Positions 48,501 to 55,897 of a stretch of 60,000 bases of DNA are shown here, piece by piece (the stretch's first letter is position 1; the number at the start of each line of letters is the position of its first letter). A program made the position numbers and the translations under genes. The stretch spans positions 17,172,088 through 17,232,087 of the forward strand of contig NC_049988.1 in the NCBI RefSeq assembly GCF_000003815.2, in the 5' to 3' direction. Under the pieces are notes generated by a model. It ran no database searches. It was not told the DNA's origin and was given only the letters and a program-made list of their open reading frames with translations. This stretch comes from Branchiostoma floridae. Its lineage: Eukaryota; Chordata; Leptocardii; Amphioxiformes; Branchiostomatidae.

Positions 48501-51500
48501 GTTATGTCGGTCCCGTAATCCGTGGCTGCGGTTTCGTATCCTTCATGACCTAAGGTTAGATTACGCACTGCACACTTAGAACACACCAATTTGATTTCTT
48601 GATTTGGATAGTGAGTGTGATTTTCCTGATTCATCTAATATGATCTATTTATTTATTATACAGTAATAAGGCTCTCAAACACAGTGGATGGTATTTTCAA
48701 GGCCGTCATACGAAATCACAACAAAATGCTAGGCTAGAATACGTTTTTTTGGGGTGCTTATTTTGCTAAATCTTTATTTGAAATGTCAGAAAACCAGTAG
48801 CTTCAAATTGGTGTGTCCTTGAGTTTAATGAAAGGACAGGGAAAATTGTTATAACAGGCAAAAGGCAGAAATGAATGAATATTATAATATGTGAAATGAA
48901 TAGAAAGACTTCAAAGAGCTACATTTAGTATCAGAAACAAGGGAAAACATTTTCTTAAATATTCACAGCAAAAGCAGAAAATTAAATACAATGCAATTTC
49001 ACAGTGAGTTTGCGAAATTTTTTGTGTCCTTAACAATTTTAGTTTACTCTTTAATTAGCTATGTTAATGAAGAATAGACAGCAGGTATTTCATATAAAGA
49101 TACACAAGATTAAAGTTACTCACAAGCAACATGGATTTTGGATAGATTTTTATAGATTTCTGAAAAAGTCAGATGTTTTAGACAGCATCCACCAAGTATC
49201 AAATTTGAAAAACTATGAATTGAGAAATTATGTAGATGAGGTGTGGACAAATTTTAGATACATGTAGTCCAAAAAAAGGGAAGGAATCAAAGTTTTAGAT
49301 TTTAGTATAACTGTTCAACTGCAGGCCTTGCAAAGTGTAAACTGAAATCTGAAAATCTGAAACATCTGACGGTTTCCAAAATCCACATGTGTAAGTAAAC
49401 AGTTGCTTGTCAGTAACAGTGTACTTTTAGCTATTACCCATTCTGTAAACTTTAACATTATCAGTTTCTTCCCTTACCATCTGTTGTTCGTTCTGATGTC
49501 TGCGTTCCGAGCTCCGTCTCTCGGCCCAAGTCCTCATCTTCCTCTTCTTCCTCCCCCTCCCCCTCCTCCTCCCCCTCTCCTGTGATGTCGGAAATCTCCT
49601 TGCTCGCGGCGGACAAGGCTCGCGGCGGAGGCGACAGGTACTTGCGAGGAGTTCCGGCCTTCTTCTGACCACCAGCAGGTGTCTGCAAAACAGGCATAGT
49701 TTCATTTTGTTTTCACCCCCATGAAATGGAGGAATTTTGATGACTAAGTTAGTGAACATCCTTGCAAACCTTGGACTTATGAACGACTTACCATGGAACA
49801 TACAAAATGTAGTCCTCTTTTTACCCACAGTAAGTGGTCTGAGAATGGACTTACTCAGGGGGGACTGATGATAGACTTACGGCCTAAATTGGTGTAAAGG
49901 CCTTACTCTGGATAAAAGTCAACCAAAACTAACACCAACAGTTCTCAAACATGGTAAAATGGGGTGGACTTACTCCAAGTAATTCCACCTTTAGATCCGA
50001 GGTTTATGTGTGTTTGTGACGGAGATGTCTGTCCACAAGATAACTAGAGATTGCCTGGATGGTTTGTTTTGATATTTGGTATTTGCTAATGGGTAGGTCT
50101 TTGTAAGACCTTGATGTGCTTTTTTATATTATGGGCCCTTTAGCAGCATGTTAAGGTACTGCAGTGGAATATCTTTTTTGATATCTCATGTTCTGGACAT
50201 GATATGATCCTGTGTGGTTGACAGTGTGTGGTTGATAGCCCTTGGAAGAAATAGTAAAGCATGTAGGTTTTGGCCTCCTAGCATTTTTATGGGGACTGTA
50301 AGGGTCAATTTTAAAGTTTATGTACACTAATCATTAACCTTTGCTAACAAACAGACCACCCCATGATCATTGATCCCAAAAGTGGGCCATTTCAAAATCT
50401 GTCCAGTCCAGGGGGGCCATTTCAAAATCTCTAAATCTTACTCCATAATGTGCGGACAAATAAAAAACCTTACATTACATTATAAAGAATAAGCACAGTC
50501 TATTCAGCATGCTCCTTAAGTTTGTAGCATTTTCACTGTTGTTTCATGCATGGTTTCATGAGCTCCTGTGTTGCACATTATTAGTCTACTAGGAGGTGTT
50601 TCAAACTTCCCTATCCTTAAGGTGGGGTACACAAATCATGTGTTATGCATAGAGCACGAGGGCTTAAGAATTTAATACACATGGTTTGAGCTGGGAGTTA
50701 GAGATGCTTAAGGCCAGACCAATTTAATTTCTTGGTTCACGGATTTTTTCATAAAAAATATGGAGCGAAAGGGCGAAATAAAAATAAAAATTGTAAAATG
50801 GTTGGGGTAAAGGTAAGGGCTAATCCAAAATATAAAGAATAAAAAGTTTTCAGCTTGAAAAAAGTACAAAACCACTATATTACTGTACAGTAACAGCACC
50901 TGTTTTTGAAAATTACAAAAGTAGTGTCAGTTTTTATGTTTGTCCCATTCTTCATGAATGAAAAATATAACTGCAAAACTAATACCCACATTTTAAGCAG
51001 CTTATGATATAAAGGCCAATTTGCTACACCAGAAAGTTGGTGAATGGTTTCATTAATCAATTTAATGGTGAAAATTTGCTGAATGGTAATTTTTATTTTT
51101 ATTTTGTTTTCCAAAAAATCGGAGCGAGCGAATCCGTGAACCAAGAAATTAAATTGGTGTGGCCTAATATGAGAGAATATGCAATCCCACCGTCAACAGG
51201 AATGGAGGCCTACGTATGAAATATTCGGCACTAAGTGAGCCCTAAGTAAATCCTGTAATTCAAACAACAGGAGCTAATTAACTCAACTTCGTCTTAACTT
51301 AACTTACCACTAGTTAAATCTAACTTCTTCTGACTTTTTAGTTGTAATTAGTAGATATAGATTAAAAGAAAAAACTGATTAATTTCAATCATAATACAAA
51401 TTTGGCTACAGATGGCTAAATAGTAAATTTCCATTACAAAAAGTTGGTATATCGCCATAAGGCATTTTGCAATCAGGCAGCCTTCAGCCTTATTAATATC

Positions 51501-54500
51501 ACATCCCGCCAGGCTTGGTCGTACATAAAGATTTTTCCATGACGTGCTTGCCACCAAATATGCAGACTGTTGCTGTTTGTAAATGTAATCAGAAAGCGTT
51601 TGTTGGAGGGAGAGGCGGCGGTGCCAGAGAACCGCTGCTTGTTGTATCATCCTCCAAAACGATCGGCATCGGATTTGCAGTCGCAAAATCAGGTAAGTTG
51701 TGCAACTTCTTCCCTGTGAACAGATGTTTAAAGGTGTGAATGAGTCATGATTGTCGCCTGGTTCATGTTTGCTATGGTGACTGCCCGGGCAGCCGCGGGT
51801 AGTCCCTGCTTCCCCCAGTGCAAGGTGACGTATGATGTCGTGTGCGACTTTGACAAAGAGGAGCCTTACAAAGGTAGTGCTCCTGCTCGAGATCTGCACG
51901 TCTGCCTCTCCTGCAGTGGTGGTAGGCCCGACGCAGGCTCAAGTCCTGGTCGACCGGCTCGACCCTGCTTTCCCGACAGGCACGCGGTCAAAGTCGATGG
52001 GTACCCGGTCCGCATCCTGTCCCCGGCATTGCTGGCGGCATTTGGCGACGACGACATCCAGTCGCTGAGCGTGACCAATGCCGGTATGGTTGATGTGGCG
52101 GACAGCACCTTTGCTGAGTTTTCCCGCCTTTTCATGGTGCGCCTGTCATGGAACAGGCTGTCTCACGTCAGGCGGGGCTGGTTCAAGGGGTTGTCTACTC
52201 TAGATACCTTGTCCTTGGCGAACAACCGGGTTGCTAGGATCGACCCAGCATGCTTTGCTGGGCTGGATTCGCTTCAGATCTTATTTGTGAACGACAACCT
52301 GCTGACCACGATCGACCCCGACTGGTTTGTGAACCTACGGCACTTGTGGCGTCTCTGCCTTGGGTCCAACCGCATTGTGGCTATCCCTGCGGATGCTTTT
52401 GGCAAGTTACCTGGCCTCAGCGAGCTGGATCTGACGAAGAATCCTCTGTCTTGTCTTGATGGGGCTGCATTTTGGGGGCTGGTAAGGCCGCTGGATGTCA
52501 CCTTTGGTGCAGACAGCCTGGTCAGTCTCGATGAGGGAACACCGCACACCGTACCCTGGACCATGACCCAGGTGATGCACTCAAGGTCCTTCTTTGGAAA
52601 TGAGAATCTTGAGATGAAGCTGGGCATGATTGTGCAGGAATTCCTGTTCTGCGGTACCTTCTTCCCCAGCGGGAATGACCACCGCCTGAGCTGGTTTCTC
52701 AACTTCCCCTGGGAGATATTTCCTAAGGGTCCGCAGACCGCCTGCACCAATCAGTGGAAGGGTATGGGCAAGGCCAATGGCAAGCCTCCTCTTGTTGTCA
52801 TAGCAACGGATGCTGTGGAGGAGGGTTGGGCCGCCGACGTGACCTCCGTCTGCCGACGGGTGTGGGAGTCCGGCGGCGGTCTGACCTTGACGCTTCCCGG
52901 CGTGCCACGCGTCCGGCTCGGTGCCGTGAACGGAAGCGGCGTAACCGTGGGAACCATCGCCATGGCGTTCTACACTGACGACGACAACGACGACAACGAC
53001 AACACCGCCAACGTGGAAGCCACCAACGCAACCAACCAGATGGTGAACGTCCCCTGCCTTCTCCTGAGGAAGGGAAAGTCCTCCCTGACAGCATTCCAGG
53101 GCGCACGATCCCCGCGACAGAAGAAGAATTGCTCCAGCGTTCCTGTCATCGAAACGACAGCCACACCAACAGCCATTGTCGAGGATACAGAGCCCATGTC
53201 TGAAGCAAGGGATCCGACTCCAACTGACGACGTAGACATCGACGCGACGGTTGCCGTGGCAACAGAAAGTTACACCCAAACCGTCCCCGCAACCACTACC
53301 ATCCCCGCAACCACCACTCCGCCAGGTAAATCGGAAGCTGCTTGGGCATCCCCCGGGTACTTGTTCCTCCTGTCGGCCATTGGCATCATGGCCTTCGTTA
53401 TCCCCCTGGTGATCCTGATTAAGGTATGCTGTCCAGGCAAAAGGCAGGAGCAAGGGAATGATGACACCAAAAGTGATGAGCAAGAGCAAGGCAATGATGG
53501 CGATGATGATGGAGGCGAGGGAAACCGTCAGGAACCCCTGTATTGGGTGATACCGGATGATGCAGCCGAGGCTTCGGCAGCTTCCACCCAGGCCACTGTC
53601 CACGCCTCTTCGACTGACCCTGACTCGACGACCCAGGATACAACCAACCCTGACTCGATGACCCAGGCTACAACCCACCCTGTCTCGATGACCCAGGATA
53701 CGACCCACCCTGACTCGATGACCCAGGATACAACCAATCCCGACTCCATGACCCAAGGTACAACCAACCCTGACTCGACGACCCAGGGTACGACCCACCC
53801 CGACTCGAAGACCCGGGGTAAGCAATCCATTGCCACCATTGCAGGTCGGGGCTTGGGTAGGGCAGTGTCCCTCCCTCCTGCCTTCACCCCGCTTGCGGCC
53901 ATTGCAGAGGAAACTGACGGAGCTAACCGAGACGTCTTCAGGGCAGTCTCGCTCCCTGCAGCTGGCTCCACTTGCGATGAGCCGTTAATGCCTGACGAGA
54001 CTCAGGGTCCCGACTAGGGCAGCACCCAGGGCTGTCTCCAGCTTCAAATTCTTAAAACCTGTCCCACCCAATCTTAATGGGAGTCTCCAGCTTTAAATTC
54101 TTTACCATCCCATTGTTTGAGAGCCTATTTTGTTGATTTTCGTTGTTGAAGCTGTCAATTTAAGCTTGTGAAAGTACATTTCCTGCAGTTTCATGTCATG
54201 AAGTTAAGATTTTTTGGTGGACAGGGTGCAACAAGCAAATGTCCATCTCTTGGGATGGGGGGACGGGTCCTGGAGACAGCCCTGACAGCATTTCTCCCAA
54301 CTACCGACCAGGAGCCCAGGCAGACCTTTGACAGGAATGCCCAGTGATTTTTTTTCTCTGACAAATTGTAGTGGGCTCTATAAGTTTTTAGCATTCAATC
54401 TTACATTGATGTGGAAAATTCTGTAGTAAGCTTTCTGCTACTGGTTCCAACTTGATATGACAAAACTGAAAGCTGCAATCTATTGAAATTGTTAACACAC

Positions 54501-55897
54501 ATTGATACCAATGGTTATTTAATATTTTCATTTGCCAGAGAAGTTGCATAATTCATAGACTGTTTTATACCATATCATTTCAAAAACTTAGCCTCTTAGC
54601 AAAATTCTACGAATTTGGAAAACCTTTCCATTTGTCCCCAGGATTGTTTGATTTATTTTTTTCCATTCAAAGCACAAGAATGCCTTTACTAAGTTGAAAC
54701 TATCCTCAATTTGCTGCACAACAAACAAGTCAGGGCCCTAAGCAACTTCACTGATCTTCAGTCAGTCATCGCATGCAAAACATAAAGTCTGGCTTGACTT
54801 GTTTTTCTGTAAAATTATTCTGTAAAATACAGCTCTGCACACTTTCATACCAACCACTTGAAAGAACCAGGAAATTCATGAAAACGTAGAGGAAGAATGA
54901 ACCATTCACCACACTTCAAACTTCAAAGGAATTCCAGCTGCCACTCTGCTATGCAGTCTCATTTATGAGAAGTGAAAAATGAATATTGACAACTTTTGGA
55001 CCAAATTTGTTTGACTAACAGCACTGCCATTATGAACAGACTGTTCATGCCCTGTAACTCTTATAAAAAATTTTATCTTGGTACAGAGTATATTTGTTTT
55101 TTAGCACATATGGTAAACATTTTTTTTAAATTGTCAAAATTTGCCCTGTTCCAATCATACTAGGTAAATTTTTCAAAAGCAAAAACATATTAAATCTGTA
55201 AAATACATAGCTTTGAAGAAGCTCAATGATTTCATAAGTATCAAATTAAAAGAAAATCCCTTCCTTTGGTACCTTACTTAATAATCTGTCTCAATCCTGA
55301 CACTTATAATTATCTGAAGTAAGTAATTAAGTGCTTTGTACTAATTGATTGTTCTCTCTTTCCATTTAATCTTTTAATTAGCACTTGTGCGTGTACAATG
55401 GCAAGTAAAAGTGATAGAGGCAAATTGTACTACAATGCACATGCCATTAGTTGACAAAGCGAAATACTAATTGTTGTCTGAAATTCAATATACCAGTCCT
55501 GTACTTCCTTATTGTAGTGTCACCTAGCAGAGGAGGCAAAACTATAGATTCACTTTCTTTTAAAGTTCTACTGCAGGACTGAGGCAAGCCACAAATTTCT
55601 CTACCTACAATTTATAGTGACCACATACTAAAATATCATCTAACTGCACTTAAAAACACTGCAGCTACAAAATGCTTACTAAAACATAACTCACTTGGCG
55701 AAAGCAACCATCGGACAATCATACACTTTCAGCATATTTCACGACACCACTTACTTATTACATTCTGCATGCAAAGGAAAGACCTACCTCTGGAATGGCA
55801 GGCATAACGAAAGGTCGTGAGGGGTCATACCCCTCCTCCCCTGTACAGAAGTGTTTCTCCACTGTGGACGACAGAGCCTCTCGGAACCACTGCACAT
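24512..55897 (-). CDS. DNHD1: Dynein heavy chain, divergent (DNHD1-like), C-terminal 32 exons
   Basis: Exons, 5' to 3' on -: 55788-55897, 49478-49682, 48451-48549, 47252-47373, 46642-46737, 45732-46116, 45061-45202, 44298-44470, 43619-43830, 42719-42911, 42141-42280, 41361-41573, 40544-40714, 39999-40094, 39013-39158, 38342-38612, 37612-37849, 37197-37429, 36378-36449, 35593-35797, 33485-34944, 32893-33061, 32316-32530, 30988-31153, 30454-30581, 29816-29960, 28162-28331, 27633-27787, 26797-26975, 25743-25945, 25350-25526, 24512-24859. All phases agree and give 2,344 codons plus stop. Dynein hallmarks: stalk, microtubule-binding tip, [20 protein letters not shown] (AAA5), [15 protein letters not shown] (AAA6), [27 protein letters not shown]4 lacks a usable P-loop and many motifs are diverged, unlike axonemal DNAH motors; DNHD1, a sperm-flagellum-linked family member, fits best. 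Dynein identity is near certain; the DNHD1 subtype is inference. AAA1-AAA3 lie beyond the window. Confidence 0.88.
26031..26402 (-). repeat. Three copies of dynein exon 30 5' edge
   Basis: Copy 1 at 26031-26094 is close to the exon (acceptor TTTTATAG, then [20 protein letters not shown]). Copies 2 (about 26163-26211) and 3 (about 26350-26402) are progressively decayed. Intervening GTTAATGGACT and GAGTGTTCACA strings are repeated too. Confidence 0.82.
26494..26705 (-). repeat. Two decayed copies of dynein exon 29 3' edge
   Basis: About 26640-26705 and 26494-26560 resemble the exon 29 end (CTCCTGTGGTGTGTGTTGAAT and CTCAGGGAC / TTCAGAGAC). Both contain substitutions and small deletions. They lie downstream of the exon. 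Confidence 0.75.
28690..28890. repeat. Dispersed GACTTAC-rich repeat, copy 1
   Basis: Shares GACTTACCATGGA, GGTCTGA(A/G)AATGGA, TTACTCAGGGGG, CCAAAACTAACAC and GGGTGGACTTACT, in order, with about 49760-49985. Both copies lie in dynein introns. Function unknown. Confidence 0.7.
28926..29358 (+). mobile_element. hAT-type MITE, complete copy in a dynein intron
   Basis: 433 bp from TAGGGGTGGGTACCGGTAC to the inverted GTACCGATACCCAGCCCTA. A perfect 8-bp duplication GTCTACAT flanks it (28918-28925 and 29359-29366). The interior has repeated GGTCCAGGT units and no transposase. The perfect duplication suggests this is the youngest of the three copies. Confidence 0.88.
29510..29645. repeat. Microsatellite-tailed dispersed repeat (inverted copy)
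   Basis: TTGATTGA repeats joined to a block ending CAGCACCAAGGACAGCA. The same block (TGCTGTCCTTGGTGCTGAAT) with (CAAT)n tails occurs at about 36762-36860 and 39588-39690. A shared unit ending in a 4-bp tandem tail suggests 3' ends of a non-LTR retroelement. Confidence 0.6.
29634..29755 (-). repeat. In-frame copy of dynein exon 26 3' part and donor
   Basis: Repeats [20 protein letters not shown] then [12 protein letters not shown] with a GTAAAT donor at 29653. The two donors are 162 bp apart, exactly 54 codons, and the sequence between them has no stop, so use of the distal donor would insert 54 residues including a second copy of the RRKYG segment. Confidence 0.88.
29998..30150. repeat. (ATGG)n microsatellite
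   Basis: About 150 bp of GGAT/GGAC tetranucleotides adjacent to dynein exon 26. The long frames on both strands are artefacts. Confidence 0.95.
30625..30800. repeat. Dispersed repeat with CTGACGA...GAAAC motif
   Basis: GGGATACAAGCTGAG, AAAAGTG, GCTACATATAGC, GAGAAGCAGAACTCCA then CTGACGA (30734) and GAAAC (30759). A decayed relative at about 39285-39470 shares GGGGTACAAACTGAG, GCTACGTATAGCAG and GAGAAGCAGCACTCCA. Probably a retroelement end; see findings. Confidence 0.55.
31220..31410 (-). mobile_element. Old copy of the tRNA-derived SINE
   Basis: Matches the SINE at 13530-13925 through GGGACCT(C/T)CATTTAAC, CCCTAGCC(G/A)AAGC, GAGTGAGGAAAG, AAAGTGCCTTTCC and a decayed B-box (GATTTGAACTTGGTACCTCC). 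Diverged, with internal deletions; probably inactive. Confidence 0.65.
31477..32220 (-). repeat. Array of five copies of dynein exon 23 3' edge
   Basis: Copies with exon low ends at about 32130, 31947, 31760, 31627 and 31478 follow the true exon (32316). The first three steps are 183-187 bp. Each keeps up to about 90 nt encoding VVFNNCxMAExWSxDVLELV plus, in the nearer copies, an intact GTAAGG donor. The copy at 31947-32045 is open in frame ([20 protein letters not shown]); those at 31627 and 31478 have deletions and a weak donor. Confidence 0.88.
32690..32830. repeat. Partial relative of the 54027 element
   Basis: GTTGACTTTTGTTGTTAAAT, CTGTCAATT(C/T)AAGCTT and ATGTCATGTCAAGAA correspond to internal sequence of the inverted-repeat element at 54027-54284. 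Terminal repeats are not visible here. Confidence 0.5.
35225..35412 (-). repeat. About 190-bp tandem copy of exon 20 donor and intron
   Basis: 35391-35406 repeats the last 16 nt of exon 20 (GTCGGCTAAAGATG) with donor GTACG; the following intron sequence is also copied (CAAAACTCAGTACTAGTGATG, TTTTTCCCAT, CCAGTTA(A/G)TAGTGGCC). A shorter third piece of the unit (CCAAAATACAAAACTTAG) is at about 35131. Confidence 0.8.
36762..36860. repeat. Microsatellite-tailed dispersed repeat, copy 2
   Basis: GTGCTGTCCTTGGTGCTGAA, TTTTCCAACAACCC, then (AATC)n. Same family as 29510-29645 and 39588-39690. Confidence 0.6.
37497..37542 (-). repeat. Ghost copy of dynein exon 18 5' edge
   Basis: TTTTCAG followed by a diverged copy of the exon 18 start, including CAGCTTGTGTGTG and TACCTGGGGC, about 110 bp upstream of the true exon. 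Confidence 0.75.
39285..39470. repeat. Second copy of the CTGACGA-type repeat, decayed
   Basis: Aligns with 30625-30800 over its whole length but the CTGACGA core is changed (TTGAGGG) and GAAAC reads GAAAT. Confidence 0.55.
39588..39690. repeat. Microsatellite-tailed dispersed repeat, copy 3
   Basis: ATGCTGTCCTTGGTGCTGAA, TTTTCCAATAACCC, then (CAAT)n. Same family as 29510-29645 and 36762-36860. Confidence 0.6.
40420..40497 (-). repeat. Ghost copy of dynein exon 13 3' edge and donor
   Basis: About 30 nt of the exon end (GTAGAGGAGGGGAGAGCT) plus a GTACTG donor and about 45 nt of following intron, including the GCATACTAGTTGTC string, are repeated just downstream of exon 13. Confidence 0.8.
40785..40848 (-). 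repeat. Ghost copy of dynein exon 13 5' edge, with stop
   Basis: Acceptor TTTTCAG, then [13 protein letters not shown] followed by an in-frame TGA (40807-40809). It sits upstream of exon 13 and would truncate the protein if spliced in. Confidence 0.85.
41630..41814. other. Assembly gap, 185 N
   Basis: A gap with an estimated rather than standard length, inside the dynein exon 11-12 intron and directly next to a duplicate of exon 11. Repeats at its border probably caused the assembly break. Confidence 0.97.
41815..42022 (-). repeat. Two copies of dynein exon 11 3' edge downstream of it
   Basis: 41988-42022 repeats the last 35 nt of exon 11 with its donor; 41815-about 41900 repeats about 85 nt (encoding [20 protein letters not shown]) and touches the N gap where its donor would be. 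More copies could be in the gap. Confidence 0.85.
42985..43062 (-). repeat. Ghost copy of dynein exon 10 5' edge
   Basis: Acceptor ATTTTGCAG followed by about 70 nt matching exon 10 ([13 protein letters not shown]), then a 1-nt deletion that shifts frame to a stop. It lies in the intron upstream of exon 10. Confidence 0.85.
43831..43953 (-). repeat. In-frame 123-bp duplicate of dynein exon 9 5' part
   Basis: An upstream acceptor (TTTTAG at 43954) precedes a near-identical copy of the exon 9 start ([20 protein letters not shown], then AKFFHAMPA). The copy runs without a stop into the normal exon 9 acceptor at 43831. The distance is 123 bp, exactly 41 codons, so use of the upstream acceptor would give a protein with the degenerate P-loop segment twice. 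Confidence 0.85.
45276..45525 (-). repeat. Two partial copies of dynein exon 7 5' edge
   Basis: Copy 1 at 45276-45352 reproduces the acceptor CTGCTCAG and 77 nt of exon 7 with a 6-bp insertion; copy 2 at 45442-45486 reproduces about 45 nt. Both keep the intron-side bases (AATGTTTAGTGTTAT). They lie upstream of the true exon in the gene's direction. Confidence 0.85.
47445..47637 (-). mobile_element. TA-flanked MITE with CTGTAAATGCA ends, decayed copy
   Basis: Reverse-oriented relative of 57170-57377: AATGTAAATG, GGGGATTTAATTTCGCGG, AACCGCGAACATAAAACCAC and AATTTCTCCATTTGCAGTAA are shared. Ends are eroded. Confidence 0.65.
49745..49990. repeat. Dispersed GACTTAC-rich repeat, copy 2
   Basis: Second copy of the element at 28690-28890, with an additional about 40-bp middle segment (GACTTACGGCCTAAATTGGTG) that copy 1 lacks. 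Confidence 0.7.
50712..51164. mobile_element. Inverted-repeat element with TAA target duplication
   Basis: 453 bp bounded by GGCCAGACCAATTTAATTTC and the inverted GAAATTAAATTGGTGTGGCC; arms match over about 38 bp (also TTGGTTCACGGATT). TAA flanks both sides (50709-50711 and 51165-51167), as in PIF/Harbinger-type insertion. No transposase frame. A much decayed relative may lie at about 48577-48825. Confidence 0.75.
51747..54017 (+). CDS. Single-exon LRR type I membrane protein, nested antisense
   Basis: A 756-codon uninterrupted frame inside the 49683-55787 intron of the dynein gene, on the opposite strand. Residues 1-18 form a signal peptide ([18 protein letters not shown]). A Cys-rich N-cap ([17 protein letters not shown]) leads to about six 24-residue LRRs ([66 protein letters not shown]), then a Cys-containing region lacking the classical CxC LRRCT. 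A Thr/Pro stalk ([16 protein letters not shown]) precedes one membrane helix ([20 protein letters not shown], about residues 537-560). The tail has an acidic segment, a 10-residue Ser/Thr repeat and two GRAVSLP/FRAVSLP motifs. GC content is clearly above the surrounding intron. Likely a surface recognition or adhesion protein; no orthologue recognised. No poly-A tract or flanking duplication supports a retrogene origin. Confidence 0.85.
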   Translation: MIVAWFMFAMVTARAAAGSPCFPQCKVTYDVVCDFDKEEPYKGSAPARDLHVCLSCSGGRPDAGSSPGRPARPCFPDRHAVKVDGYPVRILSPALLAAFGDDDIQSLSVTNAGMVDVADSTFAEFSRLFMVRLSWNRLSHVRRGWFKGLSTLDTLSLANNRVARIDPACFAGLDSLQILFVNDNLLTTIDPDWFVNLRHLWRLCLGSNRIVAIPADAFGKLPGLSELDLTKNPLSCLDGAAFWGLVRPLDVTFGADSLVSLDEGTPHTVPWTMTQVMHSRSFFGNENLEMKLGMIVQEFLFCGTFFPSGNDHRLSWFLNFPWEIFPKGPQTACTNQWKGMGKANGKPPLVVIATDAVEEGWAADVTSVCRRVWESGGGLTLTLPGVPRVRLGAVNGSGVTVGTIAMAFYTDDDNDDNDNTANVEATNATNQMVNVPCLLLRKGKSSLTAFQGARSPRQKKNCSSVPVIETTATPTAIVEDTEPMSEARDPTPTDDVDIDATVAVATESYTQTVPATTTIPATTTPPGKSEAAWASPGYLFLLSAIGIMAFVIPLVILIKVCCPGKRQEQGNDDTKSDEQEQGNDGDDDGGEGNRQEPLYWVIPDDAAEASAASTQATVHASSTDPDSTTQDTTNPDSMTQATTHPVSMTQDTTHPDSMTQDTTNPDSMTQGTTNPDSTTQGTTHPDSKTRGKQSIATIAGRGLGRAVSLPPAFTPLAAIAEETDGANRDVFRAVSLPAAGSTCDEPLMPDETQGPD
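53618..53820 (+). repeat. 30-bp coding minisatellite (TQxTTxPDSM)n
   Basis: Six full units start at 53631, 53661, 53691, 53721, 53751 and 53781, each opening ACCCA(G/A)G, plus partial units at both ends. The period is exactly 30, so the frame is kept. The product is a TQ(D/A/G)TT(N/H)P(D/V)S(M/T/K) decapeptide on the cytoplasmic side of the membrane helix. Confidence 0.95.
54027..54284. mobile_element. hAT-like inverted-repeat element in the LRR 3' UTR
   Basis: Bounded by CAGGGCTGTCTCCAG and its complement CTGGAGACAGCCCTG, 258 bp. Flanks GCAGCACC and ACAGCATT match only partly as an 8-bp duplication. It begins 9 bp after the LRR stop codon. Ends resemble but differ from the element at 2017 (CAGGGTTGTAGCCAGC). 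Confidence 0.6.
54285..55787. other. Dynein intron, no further feature recognised
   Basis: AT-rich sequence between the LRR gene's terminal element and dynein exon 1. I see no exon or clear repeat. Confidence 0.5.

Larger units (their letters stand above)
45732..55897 (-). other. Dynein exons 1-6: AAA3 lid plus disordered insertion
   Basis: Exon 1 encodes [16 protein letters not shown], matching the end of the AAA3 lid (W-HE-RV-x-DR in canonical dyneins). About 300 residues of low complexity follow before AAA4: exon 2 is proline/basic then very acidic ([19 protein letters not shown]), exons 3 and 4 are related ([16 protein letters not shown] versus [15 protein letters not shown]) and become acidic, exon 5 is acidic ([12 protein letters not shown]), and exon 6 is Ser/Lys/Pro-rich with KSTSP repeats ([20 protein letters not shown]). 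Canonical dyneins have only a short connector here. No globular fold is expected; phosphorylation or partner docking is possible but unproven. Confidence 0.75.

Noticed and set aside
51515-51739. A spliced 5' exon for the nested LRR gene, with a strong donor at 51692 and an acceptor at about 51723.
   Set aside because: The implied intron is about 30 bp, too short for animal splicing, and the LRR frame has its own ATG and signal peptide.
52581-53825. A 414-codon open frame antisense to the nested LRR gene.
   Set aside because: It is a shadow frame caused by the high GC and repeats of the LRR coding sequence; its product has no domain and repeats mirror the decapeptide.
51747-54017. The intronless LRR gene as a processed retrogene.
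   Set aside because: No 3' poly-A tract and no flanking duplication are visible; single-exon LRR genes can arise otherwise.
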